Positions 10,022-18,916 of a stretch of 64,000 nt of DNA are shown in pieces (within the stretch, counting starts at the first letter, position 1; every line of letters begins with the position of its first letter). Below the pieces are notes generated by a model that ran no database searches, was not told the DNA's origin, and saw only the letters and a program-made list of their open reading frames with translations. Source of the DNA: Blastobasis lacticolella (taxonomy: Eukaryota > Arthropoda > Insecta > Lepidoptera > Blastobasidae). The stretch spans positions 3,422,501-3,486,500 of the forward strand of contig LR990050.1 of the NCBI GenBank assembly GCA_905147135.1, given 5' to 3'. A program made the translations under genes and the position numbers.

Positions 10022-11193
10022 CGAGGGTGGTTCGATAAGTACTTAGCCTACAACAGAAAAACGAAAATTTTGGAAAAGTGGCGATTTATTTCTCAATATA
10101 GTCTCCTTTCGACTCTATCTACTTGACCCAGCAATGCTCCAACTTCTTTAACCCGTCTGAAAAATACGTTTTCTGGAGGTCTGCAAAGTAGGCCTCCGTA
10201 GCGGCGATAACCTCCTCATCCGACTCAAATTTCTGCCCGGCAAGTGACTTTTTCAAGTTTGGAAACAAAAAGAAGTCACACGGGGCCAAATCTGGAGAAT
10301 ACGGTGGATGGGGCAGCTGTTCCTACCCTAATGCGACCAATTTGGCCGTGACGACGGCATAGTAGAGCCCTGTGACCGTTTTGCCCTTCTCCAGGTAGTC
10401 GATGTAGATCTCACCTTGTAAATCCCAGAAAACGGTGCCCATCACCTTTCCGGCCGATGGGACAGTCTTGGCCTTCTTCGGAGCATATTCGCCGGGTAAA
10501 GTCCACTGTTTTGACTGTTCCTTGGTCTCTGGTGTGTACCAGTGAATCCATGTTTTGTCGACGGTCACGAAACGACGCAGAAACTCCTTCGGATTGCGCT
10601 TAAACAGTGTCAAACACTGCTCTGAAGTGGTCTCACGGATGCGCTTGTTGACCGGAGTGAGCAAACGCGGCACCTATCGAGCCGACAGCTTTCTCATGCC
10701 TAATATTTCATGCAGGATATGACCCACGCGGTCTTTTAAGATGCCTACTGTCTCAGCTATATCGCGCACCTTCAATCGGCGGTCTGCCAATACGAGATCG
10801 TGGACTTTTGTTACGTTATCCTCCATGGTAGCCGTTTTTGGGGCACCTGGGCGTGGCTCATCAAAAACTGATGTGCGACCACGTTGAAACTCGTTAAACC
10901 AATTTTTTACGGTCGCCATTGAAGGAGAAGAGTCACCGTACACAGCATCCAAGCGCTCTTTGATTTCGCTTCGCGATTTCCCTTCCAAAAACAAGAATCG
11001 AATCACCGACCGATATTACTCCTTTTCCATTTTTCTAAAATCTGCGGACACGCCCGCTTCCACACGCGGTCAAAACAAAACTACAAATCCAATATGAATG
11101 AAATTTTGACAGTAGCCGTATACGATAGTAAATTTCTCTTACGATAGTGGCGCCATTGGGGGGTGGGGCTAAGTACTTATGGGACTGCCCTCG
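10022..11193 (-). mobile_element. mariner-family DNA transposon, defective
   Basis: Both ends carry matching inverted repeats: 'cgagggtggttcgataag' from 10022 and, on the opposite strand from 11193, 'cgagggcagtcccataag', each continuing 'tacttagcc'. TA dinucleotides at 10020-10021 and 11194-11195 are the target duplication expected for Tc1/mariner. The element is 1172 bp, a little shorter than a typical ~1.3-kb mariner because of an internal deletion in the transposase. Confidence 0.93.
10086..11030 (-). pseudogene. mariner transposase, inactivated
   Basis: The original start is the ATG at 11028-11030 (MEKE), followed at once by a TAA (11016-11018). The paired helix-turn-helix DNA-binding region is visible (KNWFNEFQRGRTSVFDEPRP, then a VRDIAETVGI helix near 10740-10760), then a second nonsense codon where the family has Trp (10671-10673). 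The first catalytic Asp lies in TVDKTWIHWYTPETK and the third in PYSPDLAP. The segment that should hold the second Asp (the HQDN motif) is deleted near 10320-10350, next to a third stop at 10320-10322. The tail has a frameshift and another stop before the natural terminator GDYIEK. It cannot make active transposase. Confidence 0.93.
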
Positions 11194-11389
11194 TATGTCT
11201 TGTCTATCGCAAATAGACGAGATATGGCCAACATACACGAGACTTCACGAATATAGGCCAATGCTTCTCCTTATCATCATCATCTTGGAGGAGACGGGTT
11301 AGTAAATTTTTGAAAAACATACGCCAAATATCTCTTAATATACTCATATCTAACGTCAAAAATACAATTTAAAAAATATTAACAATCAC

Positions 11390-11700
11390 TTACTTGCTGC
11401 GCTGGCTCAGCGACCCAAAGTGGATCTTGGCCTCCGACCAAGCCAAACCACCACACAAAGGCAACAACCTTTCCCTATCCTGCGCCATCTCCTGCCAATC
11501 GAGGATTCCTAGTGCGTGCAAGTCTTTCAGGACTTCATCCATCCAGCGATATCTGGCTCGCCCGTCCGGTCGACGTCCGCTCGGCCGATCCATATATGCT
11601 CTCCTTACGGCGCGATCCTCCCCCATCCTCTCCACGTGGCCAAGCTAACGCAGTCTTGCGGCCTTGATCTCTCCCAAAATATCGGGTTCGGAAATAAGCT
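11390..11700 (-). pseudogene. RTE-type LINE C-terminal fragment
   Basis: A minus-strand open stretch of about 81 codons contains DRAVRRAYMDRPSGRRPDGR, ARYRWMDEVLKDLHALGI and DWQEMAQDRE, ending SLSQRSK and a stop. This is the C-terminal domain of an RTE/BovB-like LINE protein (the 'GRRP.GR.R.RW.D' motif followed by 'W...A.DR..W'). The upstream reverse transcriptase is absent. The frame is open over this short piece. Confidence 0.75.
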
Positions 11701-12349
11701 GTTCCACCTCCTCGTTCTTTCTCCTCTTCCTCCTCCTCTATATGTATATGTAGGTGCTTTTGTAAGTAATTAAATTATATTATGTATTTGGGTGCACGTC
11801 ATATCTGCCTCTCTATTCTAGCCCTCTCTCTTCGGTAGGTCTGCTGTAAGACATGTCGGAGATGATCATGAGTCTCTTAGTCCATCTCTTTGGCCTGGAT
11901 GTCGATCGGTGCGCCACCTGACGGGTAGCTTGCAACTATTATGACAACGTCACAAGCAGCATGGCGGCGACGGCAGCTATAAGGATATTGGGACCAAAAA
12001 CTAGAAACCATTCAAGAGCGAAGAAGCGTAAATCCTGATGCGTTAAAGAGATGCGTGAAAGTTCCAGAAAATAGAAACGTGAGTGCAGGATGTACTGTTA
12101 ACAATGTGTAGGGAGTCAAGCTGTGCGTATGTGGCAACTAGTAAGAGCCCCGGCGCATCTCCCGCGGATCGGCCTGATGAGATTGGCCATGGGTGGTGGA
12201 GGGTTTTGCAAATAACCCGCGGGTTTCGGCTACAATTGTAAACTCGTAAATGTGGCTTTAATTTGACAATACATTCTTAAAACACTATAGATACCCCTTT
12301 ATTGCTACGAAATCCCGATAAATACGTTCTGATGGCCATTACTCGCTCA
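11701..12349. other. Intergenic DNA, nothing recognised
   Basis: No element or gene could be assigned. Around 11940-12240 base composition is less AT-rich and resembles degraded coding DNA, but I cannot identify it. Confidence 0.35.
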
Positions 12350-12484
12350 TGGGCGAGTCTTCTCCAGTCTTTTCTCCGACAGACATATATTTTTAGAAAT
12401 AAGCTGTATCTTTTGTGATTGTTATTTTTATGTTCATATTATTGAAACTCTCTTTGTGCACAATAAATGTTTAAATAAATAAAT
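12350..12484 (+). mobile_element. LINE-F 3' untranslated end
   Basis: 'tttagaaataag', then 'gtgcacaataaatg' with an AATAAA signal, and an AAATAAAT tail ending at 12484. The same layout occurs at 12823-13085 (minus), 23480-23576, 30106-30215, 30645-30740 (minus) and 36650-36784. Confidence 0.6.
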
Positions 12485-12485
12485 A

Positions 12486-12815
12486 TTCCACATTTTTACT
12501 GAAATTAGCCAGTCTCCCCGGAACCTTCAAGAAGTGGTCATCTATTGCGATAAGGTCACCCAGTAGATAGCCAAGAATATCGAATACTAAAGTTTCTCTT
12601 AACCTGAGTCCAAAGAGCACGTGGGTAATGTACATTAGAATCCACATAAAAGTCGTAGTAAGTACGTTTCTCACTAACAAGGGCCTCGTCAACCAACATT
12701 TTGAGCTCGTTATAGTACTTTGTATGGGACTCCAACCAGACGAGTGAGCGCGAGCATGGGCCGCATCTCTTTTGGACATCATTTGTTTGATGTTGTAAGT
12801 GATCCATGGGTACTT
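12486..12815 (-). pseudogene. LINE fragment, endonuclease-RT linker
   Basis: Minus-strand translation in two frames: SLVWLESHTKYYNELKMLVD, then YYDFYVDSNVHYPRALW, then after a frameshift DLIAIDDHFLKVPGRLANF. This matches the basic linker between the endonuclease and reverse transcriptase of Jockey/CR1-type LINEs. It abuts the tail of the plus-strand LINE-F end. Confidence 0.6.
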
Positions 12816-12822
12816 ACTCGTA

Positions 12823-13285
12823 TATTCTTTATTTATTTATTTAACATTTTATTGCACACAGTAAAATACATAGAGATACATCATACATATAGACGACACA
12901 ACAGGCACTACTTATTTCTAAAAGAAATTTATTCCAGCAGGCCTACAGAAGAGAGATGAGATAAGTAAAGCAGATCGACGTGCGTGATATAGAATACATA
13001 CTAAAATACTTAAACATACTTATCTTCTCAAATAAAATATAATAAATATTATATAAATTTATAATAATAATACAATACTATACATACATATCTATGTACA
13101 ACTAGACAGAGATAGATAATGGTCCTTGACACGTTTTTTAAAAGTCTGTAGTGACGGACTGTCCCGCACCTTATGTGGAAGAGAGTTCCAAAGTCTCGCA
13201 GCATGAACAGTAAAGGAATAGGAAAAGAAATTGGAGTGATGGATAGGGATGGCCAATAACGATTTAACATTCTTTAGTGGCACAT
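12823..13285 (-). pseudogene. LINE-F C-terminus and 3' UTR
   Basis: The minus strand from about 13283 encodes HAARLWNSLPHKVRDSPSLQ and TFKKRVKDHYLS, a typical C-terminal tail of Jockey/CR1-type LINE ORF2. It is followed by a 3' UTR with 'ggcctgctggaataaattt' and an AAATAAAT-type tail at 12828-12850. Everything 5' of the C-terminus is missing. Confidence 0.75.
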
Positions 13286-13289
13286 GTGT

Positions 13290-14702
13290 ATTAAAAAGAG
13301 TATAGTTTCATTGAAACGTCAACCGTTGTAAAGAGGAAATATAGTTCCAATCCGCGTTGAAACGCTCTCAAACTACTAAGATTAAATCCCTACGTGATAA
13401 ATAAAATGGTACCGACTCAAGCTTAAGCGCACTTACCTTACTTAAAAGACAGTTCTTGGCCCAACCGTTAATAAGTTAACGATGCTTAATGAAAACACAT
13501 TTTTGGCTTGAATGTGTTAAGCTGTTAATAAAGTTGTATTTACTTTGGAAAATAAATATATCTAATCTAATCTAAGATGTGTGTCAGGATCGTGGCTTTT
13601 GGCACTGCCCACCCCTATTGAATACGGGCATGAGTCTGTATATATACGTTTGTAATTAAATCTAATATTTTTGAAAACATGTGCCTTCCCAAAATGCGAA
13701 GCAATTCCCACTGGCATAGTTTAGTTACACGGTTTTCCACCCCCAGAGCCTCAATGAAAATGCACACACACACAATGCACTATGATTACATTAATCAGAA
13801 GAAGGACCGGCCCAGTCTCGGATTATTAACACGTCGGTGATAGGCTAATAACGGCTATGCCTCCGCAGCTTCACTTAGTGGCCAAATAGCGGAGAATTAA
13901 GAGTGACGATGTGTAGGGATTTGTACGATAATCACCAGTAGGTTTTTAGGTATTGCTGAGATCCTACGCTTTTACGAGAACTTATTTTAGCCAAATCATT
14001 CGCTTGAGTGGTTTATTACAATCACAAGATACTGGTATTTCCTTACGAATAAGTTACACATGATGATTCTATGGAACCAACTCTGAAATCAGAATTCGTT
14101 TTCAATTTTGTATGGAAACCGCAGGATTTTTGTTTCTCGATTATGGAGTTGGTGCCATAGTAAGAGAAAGGTTTTTGTTATAACGAGCGCATTCATATGG
14201 TACCCCATTGTATTATCAATTTGAGGTCACACTGTATAACAAAGAAACGCCATATATATCCATTTAGTTTGTTTGTTTCTTGACATCGAGCTTAACTAGA
14301 TATCATGTTAGAACTACTTACGAACTTCTGACCAACTGGTTATTTAGTTATGTTACTTATACCCTCTTACGCCCTTTTCCCTACAAGGCGACCCTGAATC
14401 GCAGGCACCGTTACGTCGGGTTTTTATTGAGCGAAACTAAGTAATCTTGATACTTTGTTGATACAATTTACTAGGTTTTATGGGCATCTTGTCCTTTTCG
14501 ACCAGACATCATGTTCTTTCTTACTCCAGTGGAAATTGTTGAAGTGGAATCCTTGGGCGGTTGGGGGCTTTAGTGACCTTTTGCCTACTTCATGATACAT
14601 TTTCATTTCGACTTTTTTTCCTAATTTTTACTGTTATCTTAATATGAAAATATATGTGTCTGTGTAAAATAGTATCTGCGTGTTTTGTGATAAAAATAAA
14701 AA
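13290..14702. other. Intergenic DNA with one LINE-like tail
   Basis: 13500-13576 looks like a LINE 3' end: 'gttaataaagttg', then 'aaataaatata' and a (TCTAA)n tail. The rest, including 13577-13700 and 14050-14400, holds no identifiable gene. Confidence 0.4.
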
Positions 14703-15010
14703 TCATCTTAGAGTTAATGTCCCGGTTTGATAACGAGGGCCGGACCCCCGGCCCTCTTTATCCGTTTTGACCATGATCCGGGATTTGGCGATCAGGTAAT
14801 TACAGTGTAGTGACTACCAACTGACCTCCGTGATCCTACTACCAGGGTAACCTGACCAGATTGTATCATGGTTTCATCGCGATGTTTTTCCTCACCTTAA
14901 GAGCATCGGTTAGAATTCAACTAATGTACATAACTCAGAAAATAGTCATTGGTACATGGCGCAGCGAGATTCGAACCCGGTACCTCTCGCTTACGAGTCT
15001 GTTACACAAC
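14703..15010 (-). repeat. SINE-1, near full length
   Basis: Read on the minus strand: a tRNA-like head with a polymerase III B box 'ggttcgaatct', then 'accaatgac', 'tacattagttgaattctaac', 'catcgcgatgaaacc', and the tail ending 'taactctaagatga'. A tRNA-derived SINE of ~310 bp. Confidence 0.85.
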
Positions 15011-15061
15011 TATGTAGGATCAGAAGTTAGGGTGTCGTTTATTTGTAATTGAATGTTAGTG

Positions 15062-16330
15062 TCCTCTCTTATCTTTTTCTTTATTAATTGTTAAAAGGTT
15101 CTAACTTTATTAATTGATCTACTTAGCTTACTTAGCTTTGCGTTTATAACAACCTTTTTTAAAACTTTTTCATATTTTTTGTAGTACGTTTTTATGATTT
15201 CGGAATTATATTTTAGTGCTGTAACACCACGCACAAACAACGTAGTTCGCATAGTACCGCCGACGGTCACTAGATGGCGCTGACCCAAATTCTACAATTC
15301 TACAGTGCAAGTATTTTTAGTAATCTTTTGTTCTGACATGAAATTTTTATACCTACTGTTAACCAATACTTTTTATTAGCATTGTTTATTTTTATTTTAC
15401 TTTGTGGTATACATTCATTTAGAATTTTGGTTAGTATTTCATTTAGCAATTCGTAATTATCATTAACATTTTTATAACTTAATATTAAATTTTGCCAATT
15501 AATTTCTTTTAGTCTCAGTCTAAAATTTGATATGTTTTCGTGGTTGAAGATTCGTTTTTCTGTATACCTACCAAATCGTCGGCTTTACTTTTTTGCTTTT
15601 GTTGCTATTATTTCTCTGTGATCTGAAAATCCTAGGTCTTCTACCGTAGTAAGAAATGTGTTATTGTCAAAGTTTGTGAAAACTAAATCGATACACGTAG
15701 AAGTGGTCGACGTGATACGCGTAGGATCAGTTACATGTTACCTAAATTTATATTCTGACATTCAACAGAGTAAATCATTAGCTTTAGTACTATTTTGCAT
15801 AGTATAAATAATAAAATCGCTGCCAATAATTATGTTCAGTTTTTGATACTTATTTATAATATAAGTTAGTATTTGTCTAAGCCGATAATTAAATGTATCC
15901 TCCTCTATTCCAGTCCAATAAATACTTATTAACATTAAATTATCACTAACACATATTCAATAGACATATTGGCGATATCCGTTCTCTCTATGCATTGTGT
16001 TGTTTCGTCATGCAGAATGCAGTCTTGTAGTTACAAAATTTTAACAAGTCTAACTTTTCCTGAGATAGCCAAGTCTCTGAGAGGCATATTGCTGTATATG
16101 ATGGGTTTTGGTCCAAGAAAGCTTCAATTAGGTGTTGCTTATTGTATAAACTTTGTACGTTCTGAAACAGTACCTTAATTTTTGATGTTGGGGTCTCGAA
16201 ATTAAAATGGGCTTTCAAATATATTAAACATATTGGGACTGTCACGGTTTGATTGTTGATGTTGAATGTTGATGGTAGGCTGTATATTAGTGACATTTTC
16301 GGTCTCAACAGTTGGGCGTTTTTGTACATC
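15062..16330 (-). pseudogene. CR1-like LINE endonuclease fragment
   Basis: The minus strand opens with the apurinic endonuclease start (KVLFQNVQSLYNKQHLIEAF, then AICLSETWLS). Lower down it shows DPTRITSTTSTCIDLVFTNF and VEDLGFSDHREI, the SDH catalytic motif. Stops and frameshifts interrupt it. Near 15228-15305 there is a short insertion with 'gcgccatctagtgaccgtcg', after which the LINE resumes (YNSEIIKTYYKKYEKVLKK). The reverse transcriptase part is absent. Confidence 0.85.
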
Positions 16331-16650
16331 TACTAATTCCCGTCTACGCAAAATTTATTATCCCGAATCTGTGCATGTAAGCGTTTTCCTTGAGCTACAA
16401 GCAGTTCGTCTTTCATGTGTTTTCTTATCTCACGGGCTGGTTCATCTAAAAACATGAAACATAGATTTGTGAACCTCTAAAGCAATGCTTGGTTTCTAGT
16501 ATGTATTTTGTCATTTTCCTGCTGGTGGAAAGAGCAATGGTCGTTTAGGTAATCTGTACATATTATCTATGTTGCTGATCAAGTTTATGTTCATAATTTC
16601 ACCAAAGATTATATTTGTGAATCTGTTAAGTAGGTCTCATTTGGTCTCAT
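16331..16650 (-). pseudogene. Probable end of ORF1 of the same LINE
   Basis: Directly upstream of the endonuclease (minus strand), a frame reads AREIRKHMKDELLVAQGKRL and then RDNKFCVDGN before a stop. Its position just before ORF2 suggests the C-terminus of ORF1; I did not recognise the domain itself. Confidence 0.45.
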
Positions 16651-16654
16651 TCAT

Positions 16655-16930
16655 CATCATCATCATCACAGCCCGTAACAGTCCACTGCAGGACTTAGGG
16701 CCTCTCCCACGAAAGGGGAGGTTATTGTCATAATCTCCACGCTTGGCAGGCGGGTTGGAGATCGCAGTGTTTAAATATAACAATGGAAAATGCTGCTACC
16801 CATTTTCCAGACTACGGAGATCCTTTACGGGATTCTTTCGCCTCGAAAACATTAGTTGCCTTGTACGACACCCATGAGTGTAAGGGGTTGGTGCTATTCT
16901 ACTCTGCCGGACACCGCACGGCCACTAGAC
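16655..16930 (-). repeat. Repeat B, full-looking copy
   Basis: Begins with an ATC run, then 'cagcccgtaacagtccactg', 'gcctctcccacgaaagggga', 'ggcgggttggagatcgcagt', 'gtacgacacccatgagtgta', and ends 'ctctgccggacaccgcacgg'. It is the best reference copy in the window. Minus-strand orientation gives a GAT-type 3' tail. Confidence 0.8.
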
Positions 16931-17329
16931 GCAAAGCTTAAAGCATTGTGGCGGTCTTGGTACAAGAAACGTCTTAAGGTAATTTGTAGTGCCCCTAGTC
17001 CCACACAGTGAGACTAGTCTCACTAGTCTCTGAATATATATAAGTTGGTGCCACTGTACCGTACCTACAAGCAAATGTGTGTAATAAAATGTCCGGCTAC
17101 TCGTAAACCAAGGTATGTGGCAAGAAACTTAACAAATATTTTTGAAAATGCTTAACGATTTTTTGCATTTGGCATTTTACGACTTAGACAAAACACAATT
17201 ATTTGATTGGTAGAATAGGTACCCAACCCATCCGATAGTTTGAATTGGAGCCGCCCGACTGGGGAAGTACCTCTACCTTACAGAATACTGCAGCTAAACA
17301 ATACTCTATTAAATAGTTTTATGTTTCTG

Positions 17330-17533
17330 CCGGTGAGTAAGGTTTCCAGGAATTTGGGGAACCGTGGCTTTGGCAGTGGAGGGATATTTGCCTTTTTGCT
17401 GCCAGAGTAACGTGTTATAGAGGTGGGCAACGCATTGGCGATAGTCTCGGTGTTGCTAATGTCTATAGGCAGTGGTGATCACTTTCCATCAGGTGGCCCG
17501 CTTGCCTGTTTGCCTATCGTATGACAAAAAAAA
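17330..17533 (+). mobile_element. LINE-G 3' end
   Basis: Ends with 'gtggtgatcactttccatca', then 'ggtggcccgcttgcctgttt' and an A-tract at 17525-17533. The same end is at 29757-29990 (minus) and 38505-38592. Common to a Lepidopteran LINE; C-terminal coding remnants are degraded. Confidence 0.65.
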
Positions 17534-17731
17534 AAGATTTTTCTACCTGACAGTCTCTTACAACTTGTACATTGTACATTTCCAATAAATTGACCTGAGA
17601 TTTGTAAAGATTTTACTATTTATTGGTCTTGCTTTCTCATAAGAACTATTTCACTTTTGCGACTCTGCGGCGGCATTTTATTAATGAGTCAAAATTCACG
17701 CTATAAATTTTGCACTCGTCAAAAACTGAAA

Positions 17732-17783
17732 TTCTCCTTGTCCCCCAAATGTTATTCCCCGAATCGGGGACAACGGGAATTTT
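17732..17783. repeat. Imperfect hairpin
   Basis: 'aattctccttgtcccc' pairs with 'ggggacaacgggaatt' around a 20-nt loop that itself contains 'ccccgaatcgggg'. The words resemble the arms of the hairpin at 27320-27422. Confidence 0.5.
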
Positions 17784-17879
17784 AGTTTAGTTGTCCCCCT
17801 AATGTTGAAATGAGAAATCCTTAAATGTTATAACGTAGTTGATCTGTTAGAGTTCCACATCAGATGTTCCAGATCTTAG

Positions 17880-18245
17880 ATTTTTATACGTCAACAGAAA
17901 ATACTCACCAGGCTGTTCAGCGTGGTAACTTTTGCTAAGACGCCGCTTCCACATTTTTTATAGTTTAGCTTGTCTATCATAGTTCTTCATCTGGTGTTTC
18001 AGTTTCCAAAATCAATTAAACCTTGTATCTGGCCCAGTCTTAATAGCTATAAAACTAAAAAAGTTGCATTTAAATCCGTCCAGTAGTTCCGGAGATTAGC
18101 GTGTACACATAAACAGACAAAAATTCAAAAAATACCTGTTCCGTTACTATTTCTTCATCGCCTTAAATAATTGTTTCGTAAATATTTTCAATGTACAGAC
18201 ACACTTTTTTGCTGTTTTATAATATTAATAATATTGATAGATTCT
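17880..18245 (+). repeat. Repeat D copy
   Basis: Shares 'cagtttccaaaatcaatta', 'aaatccgtccagtagttccg', 'tttcttcatcgc' and 'tcaatgtacagacaca' with 24993-25515 and partly with 32382-32650. Non-coding dispersed repeat of unknown class. Confidence 0.65.
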
Positions 18246-18879
18246 AATCGAGTAGTATATTCTATTTAGTAACCTTTCTCGTAGTTAACTTCTAACGCCC
18301 ACCATCATTATCATTGCTGAATAACTTAACCAACGTCGAAACGGTGGCGACAAATTCCCATTCCCAAATCACTGCGCTTGTTTTGATGAAACAAACTACG
18401 TACCATCTCGATTAAAACGCATCAAAATTGGTCCGATATCACAGACATATATGTATAGATACACCTTAGACATAGACACAGACATAGACAGCAATTTATT
18501 CGGTTCTACATTACATCCTTAACCTAAGGAGGAGGAGGAGGGTAGTTGGAAATACCCGGGTTAAGACGTTAAATTGTGTACTCGTCAATTAATTTGTTTT
18601 AAAAATAGTTATAATTGTTAATAAGTTTCAACTAGACTTGCAGTCAGAAAGACGCATTTACCTTTTTTGACTGTAATAAATTTACAGATAAAGTAGTTTC
18701 AACAGAAGATACTATGTATCTTCGACGTAGGTACAAAGTCAAACTGGCTACAATGTTAGCGTACCATATTAATTTATTGATTTCTCCTACCGTAGGTAGA
18801 TATGACCAGAGTGCCGATTTGTTAATAAACAAAAAGGGTCACTCTTTAAACTAGTATGTAAGACAAAGGAGCCGTCCTG
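18246..18879. other. Intergenic DNA with a short GACATA repeat
   Basis: A (gacata)n-like simple repeat lies around 18440-18495. Otherwise nothing recognised before the LINE. There is no ORF1 for the LINE at 18917. Confidence 0.45.
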
Positions 18880-18916
18880 TATCATATCAGCAGCATATAA
18901 CAGTCCACTGTTAGAC
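18880..18916 (-). repeat. Repeat B, terminal ~35 bp only
   Basis: 'cagcatataacagtccactg', then 'ttagactt', matches the 3' terminal part of repeat B. The match stops where the LINE begins, and the rest of repeat B is not found beyond the LINE. Confidence 0.6.

Noticed and set aside
14070..14160. Inverted words 'tatggaaccaactc' and 'gagttggtgccata'
   Set aside because: Only 14 bp with a mismatch and a 60-nt spacer; could be chance, no element boundaries.
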